A stretch of 27,341 nucleotides of DNA from Minisyncoccota bacterium (GTDB lineage: Bacteria > Patescibacteriota > Minisyncoccia > Minisyncoccales > GCA-002788555). Positions 7,852 to 14,530 of the stretch are shown one piece after another. Under the pieces are notes generated by a model. That model had not been told where the DNA came from. It saw only the letters and a program-made list of their open reading frames with translations, and searched no databases. The position numbers and the translations under genes are program-made. Location of the stretch: assembly GCA_028697615.1 (NCBI GenBank), contig JAQVET010000002.1:1-27341 (forward strand), in the 5' to 3' direction. Every line of letters begins with the position of its first letter. The stretch's first letter is position 1.

Positions 7852-8598
7852 ATGATTTATTTAAAAAACAATAGAGAAATTACTATTATGAGAGAGGGTG
7901 GAAAAATTTTAGCCGAAATTATGGCAAAGTTAAAAGATGAAACAAAAGTTGGTATAAAAACAATACAGCTTGAGATTCTTGCTAAAAGTTTAATAAAAAA
8001 AAATCAAGTAAAACCGTCTTTTTTGGGAGAGGATGGTTTTCCAAGTGTTCTTTGTGTATCTATAAATGATGAAATTGTACATGGGCTGCCTTCTGAAAGA
8101 GTAATAAAAAATGGAGATATTGTCTCCCTTGATTTCGGTATAATTTATAAAGGGTTTCATTCTGACATGGCAATAACAATTCCGGTAGGAGAAGTTGAAG
8201 CTGAATCTTTGAGATTAATCAAGACAACAAAAAAAGTCTTAAAACTTGCTATTAAAAAAGCAAAAGTTGGAAATACTCTTGGCGATGTTGGTAATATTAT
8301 CGAAAGATATATAACTGCTCGAGGTTTTTATGTTATTAAGGATCTTTGTGGTCATGGGATTGGGAGAAGACTTCATGAAGATCCTCAAGTTTTGAATTTT
8401 GGGAAGAGATACCATGGTATAAAATTAGAAGAAGGTATGACTATTTGTATCGAACCAATGGCAGCTGTTGGAACATCAAAAATAAAACAAATAAAAGGGG
8501 AGTTTGCATTTAGAACTGCTGATGGAAGTATGTCTTCTCATTTTGAGCATACTATAGCAATTACAAAAAATGGACCAAAAATTTTAACAAAAATTTAA
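7852..8598 (+). CDS. map: Methionine aminopeptidase, type I
   Basis: Removes the initiator methionine from new proteins. The 248-residue, 'pita-bread' fold protein has all five metal ligands in place: D94 (SLDFG), D105 (HSDMA), H168 (GHGIGRRLHEDP), E201 (CIEPM) and E232 (FEHT). The substrate-binding His of HGLP is also present. There is no N-terminal zinc-finger or SH3 extension, so it is the short bacterial type. ATG 7852 is preceded by a long T-rich run without SD. In many bacteria map lies in the ribosomal spc operon between adk and infA; here it stands apart, 5 nt before the exonuclease gene and probably co-transcribed with it. Confidence 0.96.
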   Translation: MIYLKNNREITIMREGGKILAEIMAKLKDETKVGIKTIQLEILAKSLIKKNQVKPSFLGEDGFPSVLCVSINDEIVHGLPSERVIKNGDIVSLDFGIIYKGFHSDMAITIPVGEVEAESLRLIKTTKKVLKLAIKKAKVGNTLGDVGNIIERYITARGFYVIKDLCGHGIGRRLHEDPQVLNFGKRYHGIKLEEGMTICIEPMAAVGTSKIKQIKGEFAFRTADGSMSSHFEHTIAITKNGPKILTKI

Positions 8599-8603
8599 TA
8601 AAT

Positions 8604-9542
8604 ATGAATTTTCTTATCATTGATTCTAATGCTCTTTTACATAGATCTTATCATGCGCTTCCTCCTCTTCAAAATCAAAATGGAGAACTTTTAAATGCTG
8701 TTTATGGTTTTGTATCTGTTTTGATAAAGGCAATAAACGAAGTGAATCCAGACTTTATAGCTGCTGCTTTTGATGTTGCTGGTCCAACTTTTCGTCATAT
8801 AAATTTTAAAGAATATAAGGCAAAAAGGAAAAAGCCGCCTGAAGAATTTTATAAGCAGATTCCAAAAATAAAAGAGGTTCTTTTATCTTTTGGTATTCCA
8901 ATTTTTGAGAAAGAAGGCTTTGAGGCGGATGATATTATTGCCACGTTGGTTAAAAAGATTAATAATCAAATTAAAGATACTATACAAATTTATATTCTTA
9001 CAGGCGATCTTGATACTCTTCAACTTGTTTCTGAGAATGTTAAAATTTATACTTTAAAAAAGGGAATCAAAGATACAATTTTTTATACACCAAAAGAAGT
9101 TGAAAATCGTTTTGGGTTAACACCAGGGCAAATTGTTGATTTTAAAACTCTTCGAGGTGATCCATCAGATAATATTCCTGGGGTTAAAGGTATTGGCGAA
9201 AAAACAGCAATAAAGCTTCTTAAAAAATATAAAACATTAGATGATATTTATAAAGCAATAGAAAATGGTTCATTTTTTTTAGATACTCCTACAAAAACTA
9301 AAAAAATTCAAGAAAAATTGATTTCTCAACGGGAAAATGTTTATTTTGGTAAAGATTTAGTAGAGGTTAGAGATGACGTTCCAATTGAATTTAATCTTAA
9401 AAAATGTCTTTTTAAAAAAGATTTAAATACCTATCAACAAATAGAAGAAATTTTAACAAAGTTGAATTTTTATAGTTTAATTCCCAGAATTAAAAAAATA
9501 TTTTTTGAAAATAATTTTTCTAAAGAAAAAACATTGTTTTAA
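8604..9542 (+). CDS. Stand-alone 5'-3' exonuclease (DNA polymerase I N-domain type)
   Basis: A 312-residue FEN-type nuclease equivalent to the N-terminal domain of DNA polymerase I, which removes RNA primers and flaps. Visible motifs: FLIIDSNALLHRSYHALP at the start, FKEYKAKRKKPPEEFYKQIP (helical arch), FEADDIIATLV and ILTGDLDTLQLV (acidic metal-binding clusters), and LRGDPSDNIPGVKGIGEKTAIKLLKKY (H3TH DNA-binding element). The protein stops shortly after the H3TH-containing domain with no 3'-5' exonuclease or polymerase domain. The riboswitch promoter begins 4 nt after its stop, so this is not a frameshifted polA. Similar solo proteins exist (YpcP/ExoIX class). A separate polA may be elsewhere in the genome. 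Confidence 0.9.
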   Translation: MNFLIIDSNALLHRSYHALPPLQNQNGELLNAVYGFVSVLIKAINEVNPDFIAAAFDVAGPTFRHINFKEYKAKRKKPPEEFYKQIPKIKEVLLSFGIPIFEKEGFEADDIIATLVKKINNQIKDTIQIYILTGDLDTLQLVSENVKIYTLKKGIKDTIFYTPKEVENRFGLTPGQIVDFKTLRGDPSDNIPGVKGIGEKTAIKLLKKYKTLDDIYKAIENGSFFLDTPTKTKKIQEKLISQRENVYFGKDLVEVRDDVPIEFNLKKCLFKKDLNTYQQIEEILTKLNFYSLIPRIKKIFFENNFSKEKTLF

Positions 9543-9545
9543 CTC

Positions 9546-9574
9546 TTGACAAATTAATTTAATTAATTTAAACT
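9546..9574 (+). promoter_or_regulatory. Promoter of the cobalamin riboswitch operon
   Basis: TTGACA (9546-9551), 17-bp spacer, TAAACT (9569-9574). It starts 3 nt after the exonuclease stop codon. Predicted transcription start is near 9581, at the beginning of the riboswitch. Confidence 0.75.
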
Positions 9575-9579
9575 TGAGT

Positions 9580-9675
9580 ATCTTCGCAAGTAATTAGCGG
9601 GGAACACCGGTGAAAAACCGGGGCTGTGCCGCAACTGTGACTCTGATTTAAATATTAGAGAAGCCAGGATACCGC
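9580..9675 (+). promoter_or_regulatory. Cobalamin riboswitch aptamer
   Basis: The conserved core of the adenosylcobalamin riboswitch is readable: GCGGGGAACACCGGTGAAAA, then CCGGGGCTGTGCCGCAACTGTGA (two parts, 9618-9640), a peripheral stem (9641-9647 with 9654-9660), and the 3' B12 box AGCCAGGATACC (9662-9673). Helix CCGGT/ACCGG (9607-9611 with 9617-9621) is intact, and GCGG (9597-9600) with CCGC (9672-9675) can close the core. It is compact, about 95 nt, without the large peripheral domains of the longest members. It controls the DUF4430/DUF6580 pair downstream. Confidence 0.93.
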
Positions 9676-9727
9676 TTTTAATTTTATTATTAACCCTTCG
9701 AGCAAAGGGAAAGGTCAATTAATTTTT

Positions 9728-9750
9728 ATCCTGCCCGAGGGCAGGATTTT
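9728..9750 (+). terminator. Riboswitch expression platform: terminator hairpin
   Basis: An 8-bp stem ATCCTGCC (9728-9735) with GGCAGGAT (9740-9747), CGAG loop, then four Ts (9747-9750), 10 nt before the start codon. The left arm can instead pair with the B12 box: 9665-9671 complements 9727-9733 over 7 bp. So ligand binding to the aptamer would free the left arm for termination. A small hairpin (CCCTT/AAGGG near 9693-9708) lies between. Confidence 0.7.
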
Positions 9751-9759
9751 AGCATATTT

Positions 9760-10218
9760 ATGACAAAGACAAATAAAATTTTAATTGCTGTTTTAATCAT
9801 TTTATTAATTTGTGGCGGAATTCTATGGTTAGACAGTACTCAAGAGGAATCTTCAGGGTCGCTTCAAAAAGTCGAAACTACAAGTCCAGCATTAGAATTT
9901 CAAACAAACTCTGTTAATTTAGTAATTAATTATGGGGAGGGAGGTATTATTGAATTTACCAGACAAGGGGTAGGAAATGATGGCGTTAGTGTTTTAGATT
10001 TACTTTTAGAATTTACTCAAGCGCAAGGAATAAATGTTGTTAAAAAAGATTCAGATTTTGGAGTAATGATTGAGTCAATTGGTGACAAGAAAAATGGTGA
10101 TGATGGAAAGTATTGGATGTTCTATATTAATGGAGAATTGTCTCCTGTAGGAGTTTCAGAAGCAAAAGTAAAGCCAGGGGACACTGTAGAGTTTAAATTC
10201 GAAGAGTCGTCGTTTTAA
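9760..10218 (+). CDS. Membrane-anchored DUF4430 (transcobalamin C-terminal-like) protein
   Basis: A 152-residue protein with one N-terminal hydrophobic segment (about 6-24, a membrane anchor or uncleaved signal) and an extracytoplasmic DUF4430 domain (about 60-150). Hallmarks are VSVLDLLLEFTQAQGI, then GKYWMFYINGELSPVGVSEAKVKPGDTVEFKFE. DUF4430 resembles the C-terminal beta domain of intrinsic factor and transcobalamin, which covers bound cobalamin in animals. The gene is the first behind a cobalamin riboswitch, and this context strongly supports a role in binding corrinoids at the cell surface. Direct ligand binding is inference. The next gene, 14 nt downstream, encodes a multi-spanning membrane protein that may be its partner. 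Confidence 0.85.
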   Translation: MTKTNKILIAVLIILLICGGILWLDSTQEESSGSLQKVETTSPALEFQTNSVNLVINYGEGGIIEFTRQGVGNDGVSVLDLLLEFTQAQGINVVKKDSDFGVMIESIGDKKNGDDGKYWMFYINGELSPVGVSEAKVKPGDTVEFKFEESSF

Positions 10219-10232
10219 AAATTATAAAATAT

Positions 10233-10802
10233 ATGCTCTCTCTCAATTTAAAAGTAAATAATTTTCAAAAAAATAAAATTTTAGATTATATAATAGCGAT
10301 TTGCTTTATTATTTTAGGGATAGTTTTTCGTTTCCTTCCCCATCCTCCAAATTTTTCTCCGATAGCGGCAATTAGTATTTTCTCAGGTGTCTATTTAGCA
10401 AGTAAGATTTCTCTGCTTCTGCCAGTTACTATTCTTTTTTTATCTGATATTTTTTTAGGTTTTTACGAATTGCCAGTAATGATTTCTGTTTATATTTGCT
10501 TTTTAATTTCTGTTTTTTTAGGCAGGTGGCTTCAGCGTCGCAAGACATTTAAAAATACAATTTTTATTTCTCTTTTATCTTCAGTAATTTTTTTTGTAAT
10601 AACCAATTTAGCTGTTTGGGCTTTTACTCCTTGGTATCCTCATAATTCTGTAGGACTTGTTCAGTGTTTTATTATGGCTTTGCCATTTTTTAGAAACACA
10701 GTTCTTGGTGATTTGTTTTACGTTTTTCTTTTCTTTGGGTCTTATGAGTTTATTTTGCGTTATTTAAAGAATTTATTGAAGATAAAGGAAGTAAGTGTTT
10801 AA
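10233..10802 (+). CDS. DUF6580-like integral membrane protein, candidate ECF-type S component
   Basis: A 189-residue protein with about five or six hydrophobic helices. It carries the motifs FRFLPHPPNFSPIAAISIF near the start and a C-terminal ALPFFRNTVLGDLFYVFLFFG, which I recognise as the DUF6580 pattern, a family related in size and topology to substrate-binding S components of ECF transporters. It is co-transcribed with the DUF4430 gene under a cobalamin riboswitch, so cobalamin or a precursor is the likely substrate. No ECF ATPase or T component is in the window; they would have to be elsewhere and shared. The end overlaps or nearly touches the UDG gene. Transport function is inferred from context, not from catalytic residues. 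Confidence 0.78.
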   Translation: MLSLNLKVNNFQKNKILDYIIAICFIILGIVFRFLPHPPNFSPIAAISIFSGVYLASKISLLLPVTILFLSDIFLGFYELPVMISVYICFLISVFLGRWLQRRKTFKNTIFISLLSSVIFFVITNLAVWAFTPWYPHNSVGLVQCFIMALPFFRNTVLGDLFYVFLFFGSYEFILRYLKNLLKIKEVSV

Positions 10803-10809
10803 ATTCTCT

Positions 10810-11433
10810 ATGCGTGGTTTTCAAAAAAATAACGATTCTCTTAAAAAAGTTCAAGATGAAATTTTTAAATGCAAGAAATGCCCTCTTTATAAGGAAAGGA
10901 AGAAATTAAAAATTTTTCCAGTGGTTGGAGAAGGAAACTATAGGGCAAAAATTATATTTATTGGAGAAGCACCCGGAGCAAACGAAGCAAAAACTGGTCA
11001 TCCTTTTTGTGGCAAAGCAGGAAAAGTTTTAGATTATCTTTTAGATTCAGTTAATATAAAAAGGAAAGATATTTATATTACAAATATTTTAAAAGACAAA
11101 CCGCCTAGCAATCGAAATCCAAATCAAAAAGAAATTAATACCTGTGGCCATTACTTGCAAAGGCAGATTGAAATTATTAAACCCAAAGTAATTTGCAGTT
11201 TGGGAAATTTTTCTACAAAATATATTTTTGAAAAATATAATTTAAAAGATAAATTGAAGGGAATTTCTAAAATTCACGGAAAAGTTTTTGAGAGTCAAGA
11301 TACTTTTGAAAAAATTAAAATTATTCCATTTTATCATCCGGCAGTTGCTCTTTATAATGTAAATATGAAAAAAATTTTGAGAAAAGATTTTCAGGTTTTA
11401 AAGGGCACTAAAAAATTAAAAGATAAAAAATAA
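10810..11433 (+). CDS. Family-4 uracil-DNA glycosylase with an altered Fe-S ligand
   Basis: Removes uracil from DNA to start base-excision repair. The 207-residue protein has motif A GEAPGANEAKTGHPFCGKAG, the ITNILKDKPPSNRNP segment and motif B FYHPAVALYN, as in thermostable family-4 UDGs. Those enzymes hold a 4Fe-4S cluster with four cysteines. Here C21, C24 and C112 are present, but the third ligand position, in ILKDKPP, is D96. The D96-C112 spacing of 16 equals the usual C-to-C spacing. ATG 10810 is chosen; an in-frame GTG at 10795, preceded by AAGGAAG, would overlap the upstream gene by 8 nt and add five residues. Its placement in the cobalamin operon probably reflects gene packing, not function. 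Confidence 0.88.
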   Translation: MRGFQKNNDSLKKVQDEIFKCKKCPLYKERKKLKIFPVVGEGNYRAKIIFIGEAPGANEAKTGHPFCGKAGKVLDYLLDSVNIKRKDIYITNILKDKPPSNRNPNQKEINTCGHYLQRQIEIIKPKVICSLGNFSTKYIFEKYNLKDKLKGISKIHGKVFESQDTFEKIKIIPFYHPAVALYNVNMKKILRKDFQVLKGTKKLKDKK

Positions 11434-11489
11434 ATATTACTTACTTTTTGAGTGTGCATTTTAGTAAAATTTATCACATATAATACTTC

Positions 11490-11517
11490 TTGTATTTTAA
11501 AATAATTTTGTTATAAT
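11490..11517 (+). promoter_or_regulatory. Extended -10 promoter for rpsF-ssb-rpsR
   Basis: TTGTAT (11490-11495), 16-bp spacer, TATAAT (11512-11517) preceded by TG at 11509-11510. Start near 11524 gives a leader of about 70 nt containing an AT-only hairpin (11529-11537 with 11549-11557). The rest of 11434-11489 shows nothing recognisable. Confidence 0.65.
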
Positions 11518-11594
11518 ATCTATTCTATTAATAAAAAGTAAAAAAAGTTTTTTATTAGTAAAAAACGTGTTAAAGAATATATAATAATTTTAAT

Positions 11595-12011
11595 ATGATA
11601 TACGAATTAACATTTTTAATGCCGTCACTTGCAGAAGATAAAAAAGAGGAAGTATTTCAAAGAGTTTTAGAAGAGATTAAAAAAGAAGGCGGAGAAATCA
11701 AAGATAAAAATATTGAGAAAAGAAGTTTTGTATATCCCGTAAAGAAAAATAAAGATGGTTTTCTTGCCACCATTATTTTTTCAATTTCAAAAGATAAAAT
11801 TCATAATATTAAGGATTTTGTACGAAAGGAGGAAAATATTTTAAGGAATATTATAATAAAAAGAGAATTTTTTAAGAAAGATATAGAGACAATAGAGCAA
11901 AAAAAGCCAATTGACCCAACTAAATTTACTACAAAACTAACATCTAAACCTAAAAAGGAAAAGGCCAAATTGGAAGACATTGATAAAAAATTAGAAGAAA
12001 TATTAAAATAA
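11595..12011 (+). CDS. rpsF: Small ribosomal subunit protein bS6
   Basis: bS6 binds 16S rRNA together with bS18 on the 30S platform. The 138-residue product begins MIYELTFLMPSLAEDKKEEV, the typical first strand and helix, and continues through IKKEGGEIKDKNIEKRSFVYPVKKNKDGFLATIIFS and the ENILRNIIIKREFF strand. A Lys-rich C-terminal extension of about 40 residues (TKLTSKPKKEKAKLEDIDKKLEEILK) ends in a predicted helix. It heads the conserved rpsF-ssb-rpsR cluster, and only one base separates its stop from the ssb start. No SD is visible before ATG 11595. Confidence 0.93.
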   Translation: MIYELTFLMPSLAEDKKEEVFQRVLEEIKKEGGEIKDKNIEKRSFVYPVKKNKDGFLATIIFSISKDKIHNIKDFVRKEENILRNIIIKREFFKKDIETIEQKKPIDPTKFTTKLTSKPKKEKAKLEDIDKKLEEILK

Positions 12012-12012
12012 T

Positions 12013-12504
12013 ATGAATCTTAATAAAGTTTTTATACTGGGAAATGTTACCCAAGATCCTCAAATAAGACAATTACCTGACGGAAGATTAGTGGCAAATT
12101 TTGGCGTGGCAACAAATAGAATATATAATGATCAAACTGGAGAGAGAAGAGAGCAGGCTGAATTTCACAATGTAGTTGCTTTTGGAAGAAATGCTGAAAT
12201 AATTCAACAATATGTACAAAAAGGAAGTTTAATTTTAATTGAGGGGCGACTTCAAACAAGAAGTTGGGATGATCCAAGTGGTACAAAAAAATACAGGACA
12301 GAAATAATTACTGAAAGATTACAACTGGGACCCAAATCAATTCAAACATCTGGCGAGAGAGGAGTTGTAGAAGAACAAAGTAAAGAAATTAGTGGAGAAG
12401 AAGAAGTTCCTATAGTTGAAGAGAATAGTAGTGATAGTGATAGTCAAAAAAGTAAAGACGATGAAGAAGAGGAGGAGATTAATTTAGATGATATACCACT
12501 ATAA
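12013..12504 (+). CDS. ssb: Single-stranded DNA-binding protein
   Basis: SSB coats single-stranded DNA during replication, repair and recombination. The 163-residue protein has a canonical OB fold (about 1-105): MNLNKVFILGNVTQDPQIRQ, FGVATNR, EFHNVVAFGRNAEIIQQYVQKGSLILIEGRLQTRSWDD and YRTEIITE. A disordered acidic linker (Ser/Asp/Glu rich) leads to the C-terminal protein-interaction tip DDIPL. The last residue is Leu instead of the common Phe (DDIPF). It lies between rpsF and rpsR, as in most bacteria. With ComM it could also serve DNA uptake and recombination. Confidence 0.96.
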   Translation: MNLNKVFILGNVTQDPQIRQLPDGRLVANFGVATNRIYNDQTGERREQAEFHNVVAFGRNAEIIQQYVQKGSLILIEGRLQTRSWDDPSGTKKYRTEIITERLQLGPKSIQTSGERGVVEEQSKEISGEEEVPIVEENSSDSDSQKSKDDEEEEEINLDDIPL

Positions 12505-12574
12505 AGGCAATTAAAGAATTAAATTATTAAAAAAATTTTTTAACTTATTAAATTGTAAGTCGTAAATTATTTTT

Positions 12575-12769
12575 ATGTGTTATTTTTGTCAAAGAAATAT
12601 TAAATATATTGATTTTAAAGAAACCGTTCTTCTTTCACGGTTTATTTCTCAATCAGGTAAAATAAAACCAAGAAAAAAGACAAATCTTTGTGCCAAGCAT
12701 CAGAGAATGGTTGAGAAGGCAATAAAAATAGCAAGGAGAATGGCTCTTTTACCTTTCGTCGCTGATTAA
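12575..12769 (+). CDS. rpsR: Small ribosomal subunit protein bS18, zinc-binding form
   Basis: A 64-residue bS18, partner of bS6 on the 30S platform. The core is clear: KYIDFKETVLLSRFISQSGKIKPRKKTNLCAKHQRMVEKAIKIARRMALLPFV. C2, C5, C39 and H42 form a C-x2-C...C-x2-H zinc site, so this is the cysteine-containing version that some bacteria have lost. A 70-bp AT-rich gap separates it from ssb. The TAA stop overlaps by 4 nt the end of rpe on the other strand, and a shared terminator hairpin begins in the stop codons. Confidence 0.95.
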   Translation: MCYFCQRNIKYIDFKETVLLSRFISQSGKIKPRKKTNLCAKHQRMVEKAIKIARRMALLPFVAD

Positions 12770-13395
12770 AAGAGTTTTAAAAAATAATTAAAACTCTTTT
12801 TAGGATTTTTCGCTTTCAAAATAGCGCTTCCAATAGCTAAAATATCAGCCCCTGCTTTGATTATTAAAGGGGCATTTTTTTTATTAATACCACCGTCTAT
12901 CTCGATCTGTCCATCTGGCCAAATTTTTCTTAAATTTTTGATTTTTAAAAGGGTATCTTTTTTAAATTCTTGTCCTCCAAAACCAGGGTTTACAGCCATT
13001 AAAAGGCAAAGATTAATTTGTGAAAGATATTTTTCTACTTTTGAAATTGGAGTTTCAGGATTTAGTGCTATTCCCACCTCTTTTTTGTTTTGTTTTATTT
13101 TTTTTATTAAATTTTCTGGTTTTTGTTCTGCTTCCAAGTGAAAAATTATTCTTTTTATTGGTTTTTTAAACCATTTTTCAATATTTTGACTTGGGTTTTT
13201 GACCATTAGATGAACCTCAAAAATATCTTTTCTTAGATTTTTAATTTTTTTAGGATCATCAAATGTTTTATTAGGTACAAATATTCCGTCCATAACATCC
13301 CACTGAATAAATTTAGTAAATTCTAAAAGTATTTCAATTTTCTTTTTAAAATCAGTAAAATCTCTGGCTATAATAGTAGGAATAACTTTTTGCAT
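12766..13395 (-). CDS. rpe: Ribulose-phosphate 3-epimerase family protein
   Basis: A TIM-barrel enzyme expected to interconvert ribulose 5-phosphate and xylulose 5-phosphate. The 209-residue product shows the barrel landmarks VIPTIIARDF, WDVMDGIFVPNKTF, VHLMVKNP, VNPGFGGQEF, IEIDGGIN and ADILAIGSAI. Of the four usual metal ligands, the Asp of DVMDG, the His of VHLMV and the Asp of EIDGG are present, but the His normally two residues before DVMD is Gln (FIQWDVMDG). The usual first-strand PSI(L)S is PTIIA. So the family is sure, while exact activity is less so. It is probably co-transcribed with nnrD, 68 bp upstream on the same strand. Confidence 0.85.
   Translation of the reverse strand: MQKVIPTIIARDFTDFKKKIEILLEFTKFIQWDVMDGIFVPNKTFDDPKKIKNLRKDIFEVHLMVKNPSQNIEKWFKKPIKRIIFHLEAEQKPENLIKKIKQNKKEVGIALNPETPISKVEKYLSQINLCLLMAVNPGFGGQEFKKDTLLKIKNLRKIWPDGQIEIDGGINKKNAPLIIKAGADILAIGSAILKAKNPKKSFNYFLKLF
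12768..12801. terminator. Bidirectional terminator between rpsR and rpe
   Basis: An 11-bp stem AAAAGAGTTTT (12768-12778) with AAAACTCTTTT (12790-12800) and an 11-nt AT loop. Ts flank both sides (five on plus, four on minus). It lies inside the last codons of rpe, so coding sequence and terminator share the same bases. Confidence 0.75.
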
Positions 13396-13463
13396 TTTGA
13401 TAATTTTCTGATTGAGTTATAAATTTTTAATAAATAGCAAATTCTCAAATAGATTATTAATTA

Positions 13464-14348
13464 TTATATATATTTATATTTTTTAATAACTTTTGGAATA
13501 CTTTTTACAATATCAGTGGCTAGAAGTCCTGGTCCAAATTTTTCAGCAGCCATATCTCCAGCAACACCATTTAAAAAAGCCGCAACGCTCGCACTTAAAA
13601 ATGGACCAAAGCCTTGAGATAAAAATGCACCGCAGATACCTGCGAGTGTATCTCCGGTACCACCAACAGTCATATAAGGATTTCCTGTTTTATTTAATGC
13701 TAATTTGTTAGGGCTAGCAATAATATCAGGGTTGCCCTTTAATAAAATAGTACAGTTAAGATCTTTAGCAGTATTCTGGACTTCAGTTTCTTTTTCTTCT
13801 TGACTCATTTGATTTATTTTTTTTCCAGTTAGGATAAAATATTCAGCGGAATGGGGAGTAAGTATAACTTTTTTTTCTTTTAAAATTTCTTTTTTATTTG
13901 CTATTGCCCAAATAGCATCAGCATCAATAACGCATGGGATATCAATAAATTTTAAATACTCTCTTATTGTTTTTTGGGTTTCTTCATCTCTTCCTATGCC
14001 ACCTCCAATTACAACTGCAATTTTTCCTTCAGCAGTCTTTTTAGCTGAATTTGTAAGAGCGATTAAAGTGGGAAGATTTTTTAATTCAATATCACTTCCT
14101 TCAAGGGGATATGCAATTAAATCAGGGGAAAAAGAAGCAATAATGTTTGCTGCCCTTTCTGGAGCAATAATTAATGTTAAGTCTATCCCTACTCTCATTG
14201 CCGCCATCGCTGATAAAGCCGGAGAACCACTATAAAGTTGAGATCCACCAATAATAAGGACATAACCCCAATCATATTTATGGCTGTCTTCTGATCTTTT
14301 TTTAAAAACTTCTTTTAAAATTTCTTTTTCTATTATTTCTCTTTCCAT
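13464..14348 (-). CDS. nnrD: ADP/ATP-dependent NAD(P)H-hydrate dehydratase
   Basis: Repairs NADHX and NADPHX, the hydrated, damaged forms of NAD(P)H. The 294-residue ribokinase-fold protein has IIGGSQLYSGSPALSAMAAMRVG near the N-terminus, VIDADAIWAI, ILTPHSAEYFILTGK, LLKGNPDIIA and the catalytic and anion-binding stretch MTVGGTGDTLAGICGAF. Only the dehydratase (YjeF_C/CARKD) domain is present; the epimerase domain that is fused in E. coli NnrR is missing here and may be separate or absent. A consensus promoter lies upstream (14392-14420), back-to-back with the GT3 promoter. Confidence 0.93.
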   Translation of the reverse strand: MEREIIEKEILKEVFKKRSEDSHKYDWGYVLIIGGSQLYSGSPALSAMAAMRVGIDLTLIIAPERAANIIASFSPDLIAYPLEGSDIELKNLPTLIALTNSAKKTAEGKIAVVIGGGIGRDEETQKTIREYLKFIDIPCVIDADAIWAIANKKEILKEKKVILTPHSAEYFILTGKKINQMSQEEKETEVQNTAKDLNCTILLKGNPDIIASPNKLALNKTGNPYMTVGGTGDTLAGICGAFLSQGFGPFLSASVAAFLNGVAGDMAAEKFGPGLLATDIVKSIPKVIKKYKYI

Positions 14349-14391
14349 AAATTTATTGATGTATTAGTAAAATATCCCTTTTATTAATTTT

Positions 14392-14420
14392 AGTTTACTC
14401 CTTTTTAAATAAAGTGTCAA
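14392..14420 (-). promoter_or_regulatory. Promoter for nnrD (minus strand)
   Basis: On the minus strand TTGACA (14420-14415), 17-bp spacer, TAAACT (14397-14392); the -10 is identical to that of the riboswitch promoter. Start near 14385 gives a leader of about 37 nt. Confidence 0.75.
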
Positions 14421-14485
14421 CAAGACGCAAGCAACTTTTTTATTGAGTCGGATATATTTTTATGTCTTCTATACTACCAATTTTG

Positions 14486-14514
14486 TTGACATTTTAATTA
14501 AAATTCGTTAGAAT
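14486..14514 (+). promoter_or_regulatory. Promoter for the glucan-synthase operon, nearly leaderless
   Basis: TTGACA (14486-14491), 17-bp spacer, TAGAAT (14509-14514). Predicted start is near 14521, only about 10 nt before ATG 14531. It also excludes the in-frame ATG at 14513 as a start, because that lies within the -10 element. Confidence 0.8.
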
Positions 14515-14530
14515 GGAATATAATTTTATT

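Noticed and set aside
12047..12286. Minus-strand 79-codon frame across ssb
   Set aside because: It is a shadow of the conserved ssb OB-fold coding sequence.
14513..14530. Earlier GT3 start at ATG 14513
   Set aside because: It is within the -10 element of a strong promoter, so it would not be in the transcript.
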